Shown piece after piece: positions 20,846-29,002 of a stretch of 64,000 nucleotides of DNA. The DNA is from Lepidodermella squamata. Its lineage: Eukaryota > Gastrotricha. The notes under the pieces are model-generated. The model did no database searches, was not told the origin of the DNA, and worked only from the letters and a program-made list of their open reading frames with translations. The DNA lies in contig JBLDXI010000017.1 of the NCBI GenBank assembly GCA_047495785.1, positions 186,001 to 250,000 of the forward strand, written 5' to 3'. Numbering within the stretch: position 1 is the stretch's first letter; each line of letters begins with the position of its first letter. A program made the translations under genes and the position numbers.

Positions 20846-21958
20846 ATGACGATCAAAGAACTAACAATACCCGAACAAATTCAAATTTTAAAAAATTTGG
20901 AAAAACAGGAAAATCTGCACAATCAAAATATCGCCCTTGCCAATGGAGATACATACACTTTGAAGCATAAATATAACGTAGACACCGAATTGAATCATCT
21001 AGCGTCCATTCAAAATGCGATCAAACAACGACCTGTTGTCAATTCTATAGAAAAATTGAATAATAATTTAACAAGAATGAAGCCTGAGGTGATAGCCAAA
21101 GAAATAGCCCAAGAAGTTAAATCTGAATTAAAGCAACCTAAATTGGAACCTTCAAGCCCATTATCAAAAAGTGAGTCAACTGATAGAGATGAAAACACAT
21201 ATGAAGAATATCAAAGTGCTCGAGAGCCTGAGATCGATATGAAAAGCATTAATGAGAATGTAATCAAGAAACATAATTTCCCCCTGGTTGATGACATTGA
21301 AGCTGATAATATTGAAGATGTCATACATGATATATCTGAATATAATAAGAGGGTTTTAGGATCACGTTTAGCTACTTTGACACGCGGCGGTAAAAAAGAA
21401 TCAGAGGAATACAATCAAATAAAATTCGAAATTGGAGAACTTAAAAAATACAGGTCAGCCTTAGAGAAACTAACTGGGGAACAGAGTGGCAGCGGATTTG
21501 CTAAACCAATTCCAAAAAATTTAATAAAATTTGGGAAATATTATGCTAAGATTAAAGATCTTGCGAGTAACAAATTATGCATTAGGAAGAAAAATAATGC
21601 GATAGTTTTTAATATGAATATAACCAATGGAGTAAAACATTTGTTATTCAAAAACTACGATCCAAAGAAGTACAACTATACGAATGAAGATATTGACATG
21701 TATAAAGAAATAATAAGAAAGACCAATTTCGAACCTAAAAAACATTCTAAGGTAAATAGGGTTATAAAAGGAGAATCACTATTTCTGAATGTCAAGGATG
21801 CAAAAACAAGACTATTACATTGCCTTGGTGAAATAAAAGCCGGTAACAACAATAAAGAAATTAAAAATGAATTAGTATCCATAGCTGATTTACTTCTGAA
21901 ACATAAAAATATCTCAGATGCAGAATACAAGAATGTTTGCACGTTTGCCAATATCTAA
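20846..21958 (+). CDS. Virion-block protein of unknown function
   Basis: About 370 residues (ATG 20846). The first half is charged and predicted coiled-coil with proline/serine and acidic spacers. A glycine-rich break (GEQSGSGFAKP) leads into a compact C-terminal domain of basic and aromatic residues. Located between the packaging ATPase and penton genes, so a structural or scaffolding role in the capsid is likely. No family recognised. Confidence 0.75.
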   Translation: MTIKELTIPEQIQILKNLEKQENLHNQNIALANGDTYTLKHKYNVDTELNHLASIQNAIKQRPVVNSIEKLNNNLTRMKPEVIAKEIAQEVKSELKQPKLEPSSPLSKSESTDRDENTYEEYQSAREPEIDMKSINENVIKKHNFPLVDDIEADNIEDVIHDISEYNKRVLGSRLATLTRGGKKESEEYNQIKFEIGELKKYRSALEKLTGEQSGSGFAKPIPKNLIKFGKYYAKIKDLASNKLCIRKKNNAIVFNMNITNGVKHLLFKNYDPKKYNYTNEDIDMYKEIIRKTNFEPKKHSKVNRVIKGESLFLNVKDAKTRLLHCLGEIKAGNNNKEIKNELVSIADLLLKHKNISDAEYKNVCTFANI

Positions 21959-21959
21959 C
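21954..21959 (+). promoter_or_regulatory. TCTAGT-class motif of the penton-like gene
   Basis: TCTAAC followed by ttaataataaATG (10-nt spacing); overlaps the stop codon of the preceding gene. Confidence 0.6.
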
Positions 21960-21969
21960 TTAATAATAA

Positions 21970-22710
21970 ATGAGTATGATATTTCTGCCATTAGAAAATA
22001 ATCAGAATAACAAGTCAACACTAAATAATACTATAGATCGCTATCTTAATCAAAAGATCAACTTTTCAGGACGGAAAATAGCTGTTTCCTATATTCATTT
22101 TTATGACACATTTCATAATGTTTCCGGGAAATATAATAACAACAAATTAAAATACATAACAGAAGATGAAACATTCGAGGTTACATTTCCTGATGGGACC
22201 TATACTTACAAAGATTTTGATAATTACTTACACTTCTCCATGAAAAATAATAATCACTATTCCCTGGATAAGGAATCAGGGGTTGAAATTTATCCAATAA
22301 ATCTCGTGGTAAATAGTGTATTTTCTTGTCTCAGCATTAGGATATCAGAGAAATTTGGCCTTTTAATAGAATCTGACGGGATTTCAAAATTTTTAGGTAT
22401 CGAAATTGGAAATTACGATAGTGATTTCAATTCTCAGAAAATACCTGATATCACAATGGGGTTCGATACTTTATTTGTTCATTGCAATGTTGTTGATAAT
22501 TCTATAATTCCTGAATATAACACAGTGATTTTTACATGTCCCATGAATAGGAGATTCGGCGAGCATGTAAATATAACACCGAATGAAAAACGGTATTTAG
22601 ATTGTAATAACGCAAATACGCAAAATATTAAAATCTGGCTGACTAATCAAGACGGATTGCCTATTCACTTTGTTGAAAACAAATGGGGCATTGGATTAGA
22701 TATTATATGA
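21970..22710 (+). CDS. Penton-like minor capsid protein (single jelly-roll type)
   Basis: 246 residues, mostly beta-strand-like. The FPDGTYTYKDFDNYL segment followed by asparagine-rich strands, FLGI and a C-terminal IKIWLTNQDGLPI match the pattern of Polinton minor capsid (penton) proteins. In those virus-like elements this protein fills the icosahedral vertices. The call rests on pattern and on its position next to the ATPase and major capsid genes; no structure prediction was run. Confidence 0.72.
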   Translation: MSMIFLPLENNQNNKSTLNNTIDRYLNQKINFSGRKIAVSYIHFYDTFHNVSGKYNNNKLKYITEDETFEVTFPDGTYTYKDFDNYLHFSMKNNNHYSLDKESGVEIYPINLVVNSVFSCLSIRISEKFGLLIESDGISKFLGIEIGNYDSDFNSQKIPDITMGFDTLFVHCNVVDNSIIPEYNTVIFTCPMNRRFGEHVNITPNEKRYLDCNNANTQNIKIWLTNQDGLPIHFVENKWGIGLDII

Positions 22711-22712
22711 CC

Positions 22713-22785
22713 CATGAAAATTCGCGCCTACAAGCTCGATTACGATGAATCATGAAAATTCGCGCCTATAAGCTCGAATCGGATG
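22713..22785. repeat. Two tandem copies of the GCGCCTAYAAGCTCGA motif
   Basis: catgaaaattcgcgcctaca and catgaaaattcgcgcctata start 38 bp apart, separated by gattacgatgaat, between two virion genes. Confidence 0.8.
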
Positions 22786-22809
22786 ATAAAGACGATAGAT
22801 TGTGGAATT

Positions 22810-22815
22810 TCTAGT
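22810..22815 (+). promoter_or_regulatory. TCTAGT late-type motif
   Basis: TCTAGT, then tttataataaa and the ATG at 22827 (11-nt spacing). Confidence 0.75.
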
Positions 22816-22826
22816 TTTATAATAAA

Positions 22827-23138
22827 ATGAAACAGAACTCTAAAAAAATTTATATTCGGGGTAGAGGATTCGTGGAAGTTAGTAAGCAATTATTAGGAAA
22901 ATTGATTAGCATGGGTAGAGATCCTGCAGAGTCATTGCTAAAATCCGCTCTAAAATCTGGTAGTGAAGTAGTTGGTGATAAGTTAGGAAATTACGTAGCA
23001 GCAAAAATAACTGAGCAAGTAATACCTGATCCTCAACAGAATATAAAAGCTATTGAAGAGTTGGAGAATAGAATAAAGGATGAAATAGCAAGCTTTAATT
23101 CAGATAGAATAACCGGGAAAGGGTTCAAAAAAATCTAG
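22827..23138 (+). CDS. Small basic virion protein, candidate pVI-like
   Basis: 103 residues. A basic, glycine-containing start (YIRGRGFVEVSKQLLGKL) leads to an amphipathic helix, and it ends in GKGFKKI. Size, position just before the major capsid gene and the amphipathic helix recall adenovirus pVI-like internal proteins that are matured by the element's protease. That is analogy, not recognised homology. Confidence 0.6.
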   Translation: MKQNSKKIYIRGRGFVEVSKQLLGKLISMGRDPAESLLKSALKSGSEVVGDKLGNYVAAKITEQVIPDPQQNIKAIEELENRIKDEIASFNSDRITGKGFKKI

Positions 23139-23139
23139 T
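23134..23139 (+). promoter_or_regulatory. TCTAGT late-type motif
   Basis: TCTAGT, then tatattgataaa and the ATG at 23152 (12-nt spacing). Confidence 0.75.
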
Positions 23140-23151
23140 TATATTGATAAA

Positions 23152-24531
23152 ATGTTACAGCAAGAAATCATTAACAATCTGTTTGAAACCACCGAAATTG
23201 ATGACAGATTATTTGAGAAGAAGGTATGGACTGAAACTCCCGCGCAGAATTTCATTCAGGATAGTCAGAGCCAACCAAACAAATTGATATTTTCTACAAT
23301 CAATTTGAAAGACAATTTCCTATTAGTTCGAGAAGGGTACATTGAATTTCAGCTTCACTTTGTCAGAAATAATGCTAAGGATTTTGCTGCTACTGATAAA
23401 TATGCTATTCGTAATCATGTGTTGAGTTTATTTGAATCTGTTGAAATTCAGATATCTGACAGCGATCATAAAATTGAAGAATTGAGATTCACCGAACATT
23501 GGGCAAATATCAACTTCTTGTTAAAATGGAGTAAAGAATATGCTGAGACGTATGGAGAAGAATCGTTGTTTTCTAGGGATTGTCCATTGCCAAGAGCAAC
23601 AAGAACACTTAGCGAAGATGTAACAGCTGATTCATTTGACGGATCCAAAGCTACTGCGAATAATGGTCTTATTGTAAGGAGTTCATTTGTAAAAAGTAAC
23701 CAAATGATATGTACTCTGTTCTTGAAAGATCTTCCATTTTTCAATTCATTCAATGGTATTTTCACCAAATCAAGATTCAGAATTATATTAACCCCGAATT
23801 ATAGTAAAAGCCTAATATATGTCATTGCAGATGCAGCCACGGGTGAAACTGCTGGTATGACATATAAAATATCGAAAGCAAATCTGATGATTCCAGAAGT
23901 TACGCTCATGAATAAAAATAAGTTGGAAGTTTTAGAAAAATTCAATTCAGGATTTTCAAAAGTTCACAAATGGATGTCGATCGAACCATTCCAATCACAG
24001 CAATTTGCAAATAATATTCAGAATATTCAATGGACAGTGTCAACAGAAATTAAGAAACCAAATTACATTTATTTAGTATTAATTCCTGATTATACTGATA
24101 CTGAAATACCTAAAAAATTAAACCAGATATACAACCTATGGAACATTACTTCATATTCTTTGTTGATTAATAACAAGGAAGCTTTTAATGAGTCAAACGT
24201 TAGTTTTAATTCATTGAAGGCACATAAATTATATCAATACATAAAACAGAATATGTCTCAATCTGGTGACAGAGAAAGTTTAAATATAGGATCGCAAATT
24301 TCGTATCTCGATTTCTGCAATTTGTATAGAATCCTATGTTTCAATCTAAATGATATTGATGCAAGTTCAATATATAATTCACGTGCTGATAATACTTGTT
24401 CAATCGTTTTCAAAGCTACTGTTGGTGCAGTTAATAAGCCCTTAGTAATTTATAGTTTCATTGAACGTGAAAAAGAAATCGCATTTAATTATAAGCATGG
24501 AACTTTGGATATATCTCTGCAAAGTCTATGA
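23152..24531 (+). CDS. Major capsid protein, double jelly-roll type (probable)
   Basis: 459 residues, rich in alternating beta-strand patterns with aromatic residues. It sits between the pVI-like and pX-like genes, the normal place of the Polinton hexon-like major capsid protein, and its length is typical. The N-terminal WTETPAQNFIQD and repeated long strands separated by asparagine-rich turns support the call, but no signature motif exists for this family. A structure prediction showing two jelly rolls would confirm it. Confidence 0.75.
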   Translation: MLQQEIINNLFETTEIDDRLFEKKVWTETPAQNFIQDSQSQPNKLIFSTINLKDNFLLVREGYIEFQLHFVRNNAKDFAATDKYAIRNHVLSLFESVEIQISDSDHKIEELRFTEHWANINFLLKWSKEYAETYGEESLFSRDCPLPRATRTLSEDVTADSFDGSKATANNGLIVRSSFVKSNQMICTLFLKDLPFFNSFNGIFTKSRFRIILTPNYSKSLIYVIADAATGETAGMTYKISKANLMIPEVTLMNKNKLEVLEKFNSGFSKVHKWMSIEPFQSQQFANNIQNIQWTVSTEIKKPNYIYLVLIPDYTDTEIPKKLNQIYNLWNITSYSLLINNKEAFNESNVSFNSLKAHKLYQYIKQNMSQSGDRESLNIGSQISYLDFCNLYRILCFNLNDIDASSIYNSRADNTCSIVFKATVGAVNKPLVIYSFIEREKEIAFNYKHGTLDISLQSL

Positions 24532-24539
24532 AAAGAAAA

Positions 24540-24545
24540 TCTAGT
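24540..24545 (+). promoter_or_regulatory. TCTAGT late-type motif
   Basis: TCTAGT, then cttccaataaa and the ATG at 24557 (11-nt spacing). Confidence 0.75.
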
Positions 24546-24556
24546 CTTCCAATAAA

Positions 24557-25174
24557 ATGAGTAAATATTTTGAATATGAAATTCCCCTGTCCGATGGGCA
24601 AATTCAAAAATTACAATCAGGGATAAATAATAGGAAATGCATAACATTGCAAATAAGTAAGAAAGATATTCATTCAAAAACTAACTTGAAAAAAGTGTTC
24701 CTTACGAAATCCCAAATCAATAAAATAGAAAAACATAGAACTATGAACACGGGGGTGGAATTACAATTTAGCCTTTCACAGTTAAAAAAGAACCAAACGG
24801 GCGGAATGATTCCTTTACTGCCGATATTAGCGAAGGTTGGATCAATTGCTGCCCCATTGGCCATTTCTGCAGTATCTGGTTTAGTCAATTCAGCTGCTAA
24901 TGCACTTGGCAATAAACTTGTAGGAAATGGCGTCACTGAAAATGTGAATCTCAATATTTCCAAAAAGGATTTGGCTGAGATTATCAGATACATTGATGTT
25001 TTGGAAAATAAAAATATACTACCTGGCGGATCTAAATCAGCATCTGAGAAAGATATTGAACAGAGTGGCGGTGCATTTGTTTTACCCTTGATTGCTAGTT
25101 TATTAGGTACGTTTTTACCCACATTATTCCAGAAAGGAAATGGAATATATTTGCCATGGGAGTCAAAAAACTGA
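24557..25174 (+). CDS. pX-like membrane-active virion protein
   Basis: 205 residues. N-terminus with SLSQLKKNQTGGMIPLLPIL, a glycine/hydrophobic segment seen in the pX-like proteins of Polintons and adintoviruses. A second hydrophobic block (GGAFVLPLIASLLGTFLP) and the terminal GNGIYLPW complete the family pattern. GG sites could be cut by the adenain-type protease. The last 19 nt overlap the start of the protease gene in another frame. Confidence 0.75.
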   Translation: MSKYFEYEIPLSDGQIQKLQSGINNRKCITLQISKKDIHSKTNLKKVFLTKSQINKIEKHRTMNTGVELQFSLSQLKKNQTGGMIPLLPILAKVGSIAAPLAISAVSGLVNSAANALGNKLVGNGVTENVNLNISKKDLAEIIRYIDVLENKNILPGGSKSASEKDIEQSGGAFVLPLIASLLGTFLPTLFQKGNGIYLPWESKN

Positions 25175-25611
25175 AAAAATTCTTCCCTCTTTCAAATAGG
25201 CAAATTGATCATATATTAATAATGAAATTGGGGAGAGAATACAGCGGATGCTTTCCACGAGATGGCTTACCAGCAGTTTTGAAAAATGGTTATTATGTCA
25301 TAAATTTAGATAATCAAACTGGGACGCATTGGGTATGTATGCAAGTGACTGATAGCAATATAGTTTATTTTGATAGCTTTGGATTTATATGCCCAAATGA
25401 AATAATACTTAGAAAAGCTGCGAGGGATATATATTACAGCACCCATGAGATTCAAAATATAAAATCAGTGGCCTGCGGTTTTTACTGCATCTATTTTTTG
25501 TGTGAATTGTACAGAGGCCGAGATAAACTTGAGATACTGTTGGATTTTGAAAACAATAACAATCTCTCGAACGACTTGAAATTGATGGGATGGTTTAATG
25601 ATAACTTCTAG
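25156..25611 (+). CDS. pro: Adenain-type cysteine protease (capsid maturation)
   Basis: 151 residues, ULP1/adenain fold. Catalytic histidine in GTHWVC (about residue 57), acidic partner in VYFDSFG (about 73) and nucleophilic cysteine in SVACGFYCIYF (about 111-115). In adenoviruses and Polintons this enzyme processes capsid precursors. It starts inside the end of the pX-like gene and has no TCTAGT motif of its own, so it is probably translated from the same mRNA. Confidence 0.92.
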   Translation: MGVKKLKKFFPLSNRQIDHILIMKLGREYSGCFPRDGLPAVLKNGYYVINLDNQTGTHWVCMQVTDSNIVYFDSFGFICPNEIILRKAARDIYYSTHEIQNIKSVACGFYCIYFLCELYRGRDKLEILLDFENNNNLSNDLKLMGWFNDNF

Positions 25612-25612
25612 T
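25607..25612 (+). promoter_or_regulatory. TCTAGT late-type motif marking a hidden small gene
   Basis: TCTAGT overlaps the protease stop codon and lies 12 nt before the ATG at 25625. It is this motif that pointed to the 43-codon gene. Confidence 0.75.
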
Positions 25613-25624
25613 TAGAATGTAAGA

Positions 25625-25756
25625 ATGTTTTGTATGAAATGTAAAATCGTTACTGGGAATGCTAATGAGCAAATTGCATATACAAAAAATAAGAAAAAAG
25701 TCTTAAAATGTATATGCATTTTATGCAAGTCTAAAAAGTGTAAATTTATTACTTGA
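25625..25756 (+). CDS. 43-residue zinc-ribbon protein
   Basis: A short frame starting MFCMKCK, with a lysine-rich middle and a second pair CILC followed by SKK-KF. Two CxxC pairs about 30 residues apart form a zinc ribbon. The layout (M-F-C-x-K-C ... C-x-x-C-x-x-K-K-x-x-F) is that of the small DUF5679-type proteins common in Polintons and large DNA viruses. The start is supported by the TCTAGT-N12-ATG signal. Role unknown; nucleic-acid binding is likely. Confidence 0.75.
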   Translation: MFCMKCKIVTGNANEQIAYTKNKKKVLKCICILCKSKKCKFIT

Positions 25757-25787
25757 AGCTTTGTTACTGTTATTGGATAAGTTGCTA

Positions 25788-26282
25788 ATGGAAAGAAAAA
25801 TGAGTGATGAAGAGCTTTTCGATTTGCATTACAAAATTGATAGAAGTGGGTCATATGAAAACCTTGCATACAAATATATGACTTGCGAAGTTTGCAACAT
25901 TGATCTATTCCCCGATTATCATGAAAATTTCAATATTTGTACATCTTGCGGTCGCTGCTATCCATATTGTAATCCCGAAGGTAGTAACCGGTTTTCACCG
26001 CCTTACAAAAGGGCATGGCATATCATGTCTGTTATCAGAAAGCATGACTTACACATTAATGGCCATGAGCAAGATAAAATCATGAATTTATACAAAGAAT
26101 TAGATAGACTATATTTCAAGAAATTTCCAAAGAAAAATATGATACATATACTATTTGTGTTACAATATATGTGTAAAAAATTAGGTTTTGTACATATAGC
26201 CCAAAGAATCAAGATTATAAAAAATGAAAAACTTTTGAAAAAATGGGAAGATAAATTAAATCTAGTATTTAACCAAGAATGA
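25788..26282 (+). CDS. Zinc-ribbon protein, candidate VLTF3-like late transcription factor
   Basis: About 164 residues from ATG 25788 (alternative ATG 25800). N-terminal zinc ribbon with CEVCN and CTSCGRCYPYC, then an all-helical C-terminal half (YKRAWHIMSVIRKHDL ... LYKELDRLYFKKF). This two-part design resembles poxvirus VLTF3-like late transcription factors, which occur in some Polintons and virophages. If correct, it could read the TCTAGT signals; this link is inference. The last four bases (ATGA) overlap the next gene. Confidence 0.55.
   Translation: MERKMSDEELFDLHYKIDRSGSYENLAYKYMTCEVCNIDLFPDYHENFNICTSCGRCYPYCNPEGSNRFSPPYKRAWHIMSVIRKHDLHINGHEQDKIMNLYKELDRLYFKKFPKKNMIHILFVLQYMCKKLGFVHIAQRIKIIKNEKLLKKWEDKLNLVFNQE
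26261..26266 (+). promoter_or_regulatory. TCTAGT late-type motif
   Basis: TCTAGT, then atttaaccaaga and the ATG at 26279 (12-nt spacing), placed inside the upstream coding sequence. Confidence 0.7.
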
Positions 26283-27013
26283 AAAGCTCCGTAATTTTTA
26301 TCCCTAAAGAATGGAATGAACATAGCAAAAATAAGGGAAACGATAAATATATTCGAAGTGATGGATCAGTGCCATTTGATGGAAATGTAAATATGAATAA
26401 TAAAAGGATAGAGAATGTTGGCGACCCTGTGCATAATAGCGATGCAGTTAACCTAAAAGCTTTCGTGACAGAACGTGAGAAATTTATAAAGGGCTGTGAC
26501 GAAAAAATAACATCGCATCTTTCGACTTTCAATACGTTCAAAGCCAAAGTTGAACAGGATATGGCGAAAATATCTGGTTCAAATCCAGACAATATTTCCC
26601 TTTTTATGTCCGGGCATAATAGCATTGAGAATGAGAAATTCCTAGTATTTAGTACTTTACATTCTACTCATATATCAATTGATAGCAGTGATGCTTTTTC
26701 TGAGCAAGACGATGAAGGAGATGCGATTTTACCCGGTTCAGTGGCAATTAAGGAACCCCTTTTTGCCCGCATACAGCTGTGGATAGCCGTAAATGGAGAA
26801 AGCAACTCAATCGCAATCAGCCTAGTGAAGAATGAGCAACAAGTTTTGGGGAACAAATACTCGACATATAATCAGCTCGGAGAAACACGCTTAGAACACT
26901 TGGAAATGATTGAAAACTTTGATAGAGGTGATAAATTTCAAGTTTTATTGACAACCAAGTCTAAAATATCTTGTAAATTTTATCTAAGAATTTCTAGTTT
27001 ATTATATAAATGA
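26279..27013 (+). CDS. Fibre-like protein, candidate receptor-binding spike
   Basis: 244 residues. Near the N-terminus, GSVPFDGNVNMNNKRIENV then GDPVHNSDAVNLK closely follows the repeat pattern of phage tail-fibre shafts (D-G-x-x-P-x-x-G-D-x-x-M-N...I-x-N-x-x-D-P...D-A-V-N). A helical stalk-like stretch and a C-terminal beta-rich, jelly-roll-like domain come next. Shaft plus beta head is the design of viral fibres. It starts by ATGA overlap with the VLTF3-like gene and ends by ATGA overlap with the next. Confidence 0.62.
   Translation: MKSSVIFIPKEWNEHSKNKGNDKYIRSDGSVPFDGNVNMNNKRIENVGDPVHNSDAVNLKAFVTEREKFIKGCDEKITSHLSTFNTFKAKVEQDMAKISGSNPDNISLFMSGHNSIENEKFLVFSTLHSTHISIDSSDAFSEQDDEGDAILPGSVAIKEPLFARIQLWIAVNGESNSIAISLVKNEQQVLGNKYSTYNQLGETRLEHLEMIENFDRGDKFQVLLTTKSKISCKFYLRISSLLYK
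26993..26998 (+). promoter_or_regulatory. TCTAGT late-type motif
   Basis: TCTAGT, then ttattatataa and the ATG at 27010 (11-nt spacing), inside the end of the fibre-like gene. Confidence 0.75.
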
Positions 27014-27618
27014 CCGAGCATAATATTTATCCGACTGCCCCTAAATTAGAAACGCGTTTAGAAACAAACAGTACTCAGGAATTTAGGATTAGTGAAATTA
27101 AAAAACTTAAAGAAGTAATGAAAAACGAGATTGATTTTCGCCTTAAATGCTACGATAAGTATAAGAGATCAGCTAATGCACTTAATGGTGTTAATATCGG
27201 CCTGTCATCGATGTCAATTGGACTTGGCGTAGGAGGAATAGGGCTGCTAACAACTATAATAAGTACTCCTATAGTTATTGTTTTAGAAGCTATTTCTATC
27301 GGATCTGGACTTGTCAGTATTGGGTTTGGTATTGGCGCTAAGCAGCTCATGAAAAAGGCTGAAAAGCATGAGAGATTATGCATGCTAGCTATAAGCAAGC
27401 TGAATTCGATCAATGATCTAATATCAAAAGCACTGAATGACAATTTCATTAGTGATAGTGAGTATAAAATCATAACTAAAGAATATGAAAAATACTTAGA
27501 GATGAAGTCTCCGATTAAAAAAGATTTAGACAGTAAATCTTCTGTTAGTGATGAAGAAATAAAAAAGGAGTTCATAAAAAAGATCCAAGAATTGCAATTA
27601 AATGTAAAAAGTCGATAA
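27010..27618 (+). CDS. Conserved Polinton two-TM protein of unknown function
   Basis: 202 residues. Charged N-terminal helix, two hydrophobic segments rich in glycine and isoleucine (about residues 58-108), then a helical C-terminal half with AISKLNSINDLISKAL and EYEKYLEMK. The last part is a block I associate with a widespread Polinton protein of animals with no assigned function. Probably membrane-inserted. Its end overlaps the convergent gene at 27598 by about 20 bp. Confidence 0.7.
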   Translation: MTEHNIYPTAPKLETRLETNSTQEFRISEIKKLKEVMKNEIDFRLKCYDKYKRSANALNGVNIGLSSMSIGLGVGGIGLLTTIISTPIVIVLEAISIGSGLVSIGFGIGAKQLMKKAEKHERLCMLAISKLNSINDLISKALNDNFISDSEYKIITKEYEKYLEMKSPIKKDLDSKSSVSDEEIKKEFIKKIQELQLNVKSR

Positions 27619-27909
27619 TTCATTTGAATTTTCATACGGCCGAACAGGATAGCCGACATTTATCTTTGGGCTCGTCACCTTTTTCGTATTCTGAGAATCT
27701 GCCACCTTATTCACCCTAATAATTGTTGGCTTCTTAGCTGAATACTCCTTACGTAATTTCAGTCCAACGTAGCCACTAATAATCACCAAAAAGATTACAC
27801 ATGTATACATAACTATCGTTTTCATTTCCAAATTGTTGATGTGGGCAGCTTTAACAATTTCCTTGGTATGCCTTAACATCTCTTCCATGTAACTATAGGA
27901 ATCGTGCAT
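27598..27909 (-). CDS. Small single-TM protein
   Basis: 103 residues with one strong transmembrane segment (TIVMYTCVIFLVIISGYVGL) and a basic tail. Convergent with the two-TM gene. The ATG is preceded by tatagtaaaaaataaaa, a possible variant of the TCTAGT signal. No family recognised. Confidence 0.6.
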   Translation of the reverse strand: MHDSYSYMEEMLRHTKEIVKAAHINNLEMKTIVMYTCVIFLVIISGYVGLKLRKEYSAKKPTIIRVNKVADSQNTKKVTSPKINVGYPVRPYENSNELSTFYI

Positions 27910-27921
27910 TTTTATTTTTTA

Positions 27922-28287
27922 CTATATACTCTCCCTGAGATTTTTCATTTCAGTGAGAAATTCTTTGATTTCGAGCTTTGCTTTCTCTTTCCTCTCTTTC
28001 TGACTTACTTTTCTAATTTCAGCCTGTTTTTCTTGTTGCTGCTTAGCAGTTAAGAAGCTGTTATAAAGAGACTCAAACTTAATCTTCTCTTTTTCCATGT
28101 CTAACAATTTTCGCTCAATATCTTTCGCCGATCCTTTTTTGATCTTTTCGAGTTCCCTGTACTGTTTACTTAACGCTTTGAATCCTATGGAAATATCCTT
28201 AATTTCTTGTTTTAACTGCTCTTGGATGCTTTCATTATCATCCAACATTTCATCCACTTCTGTCAGCGCTATGAATGTACCTGGCAT
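27922..28287 (-). CDS. Coiled-coil protein, copy 1 of a tandem duplication
   Basis: 121 residues starting MPGTFIALTEVDEM; nearly all charged heptad-like helix. Highly similar to the next gene, which is shorter because it stops after KQAEI. Upstream DNA is duplicated as well. Function unknown. Confidence 0.65.
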   Translation of the reverse strand: MPGTFIALTEVDEMLDDNESIQEQLKQEIKDISIGFKALSKQYRELEKIKKGSAKDIERKLLDMEKEKIKFESLYNSFLTAKQQQEKQAEIRKVSQKERKEKAKLEIKEFLTEMKNLRESI

Positions 28288-28377
28288 GTCTATATTAGTA
28301 GTCGAGAAATTTATTTTCGCTTTCTTCTCACCTGAACTGCATTCATCAGCATAATTTTTAGTGGATATTTATTATTT

Positions 28378-28653
28378 TCAAATTTCAGCCTGTTTTTCTT
28401 GTTGCTGATTAGCAGTTAAGAGGCTGCTATAAAGAGACTCGAACTTAATCTTCTCTTTTTCCATGTCTAACAATTTTCGCTCAATTTCTTTCTCCGATCC
28501 TTTTTTCATCTTTTCGAGTTCCCTGTACTGTTTACATAAAGTTTTGTATCCTACGGAAATATCCTTAATTTCTTGTTTAACCCGCTCTAGGATGCTTTCA
28601 TAATCTTCCATCATTTCAATCACTTCTGTCAGCGCTACGAATGTATCTGGCAT
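28378..28653 (-). CDS. Coiled-coil protein, copy 2 of a tandem duplication (shorter)
   Basis: 91 residues starting MPDTFVALTEVIEM. Matches copy 1 until the C-terminus, where it stops at the duplication junction. The duplicated unit also contains the end of the HTH gene (its C-terminal VQARRKRQ has a degenerate counterpart before copy 1), so the repeat spans roughly 28015-28375 versus 28380-28745. Confidence 0.6.
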   Translation of the reverse strand: MPDTFVALTEVIEMMEDYESILERVKQEIKDISVGYKTLCKQYRELEKMKKGSEKEIERKLLDMEKEKIKFESLYSSLLTANQQQEKQAEI

Positions 28654-28676
28654 GTCTATATAAGTTGTCGAGAAAT

Positions 28677-28973
28677 TTATTGTCGCTTTCTTCTCGCCTG
28701 AACTTCATTCATTGACATAATTTTTACTGGATACTGATTATTCTCTTCCGGGGGTAGTAAATTCACCTTAATATTGCCTCCATGCTGACGCTTATAGCCG
28801 GAGTTTTCTCTAAATTCTTGATTCGAGCCTAGCCATTTCTGTAAATTATAATATATCATCCCTTTGCTCACGTTGAATTTCGCCGCAATTTGTAATACAG
28901 GGGTTTTGCCTTTAAAATATTCTTCAATAATTTTGGCTTTAGTTTCTGTGCTTATTTTTTTCGTTCTCAACAT
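28677..28973 (-). CDS. Helix-turn-helix (Psq/transposase-type) DNA-binding protein
   Basis: 98 residues. The N-terminal half is an HTH: KISTETKAKIIEEYFKGK, then VLQIAAKFNVSKGMIYYNLQ. The C-terminal half is basic and unstructured. It starts immediately beside two blocks of 8-bp tandem repeats (29003-29135) and a TATA-like tatataagg; autoregulation through those repeats is plausible but inferred. Confidence 0.72.
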   Translation of the reverse strand: MLRTKKISTETKAKIIEEYFKGKTPVLQIAAKFNVSKGMIYYNLQKWLGSNQEFRENSGYKRQHGGNIKVNLLPPEENNQYPVKIMSMNEVQARRKRQ

Positions 28974-29002
28974 ACTTACCTTATATACAGAAAATTTTTT
29001 AA

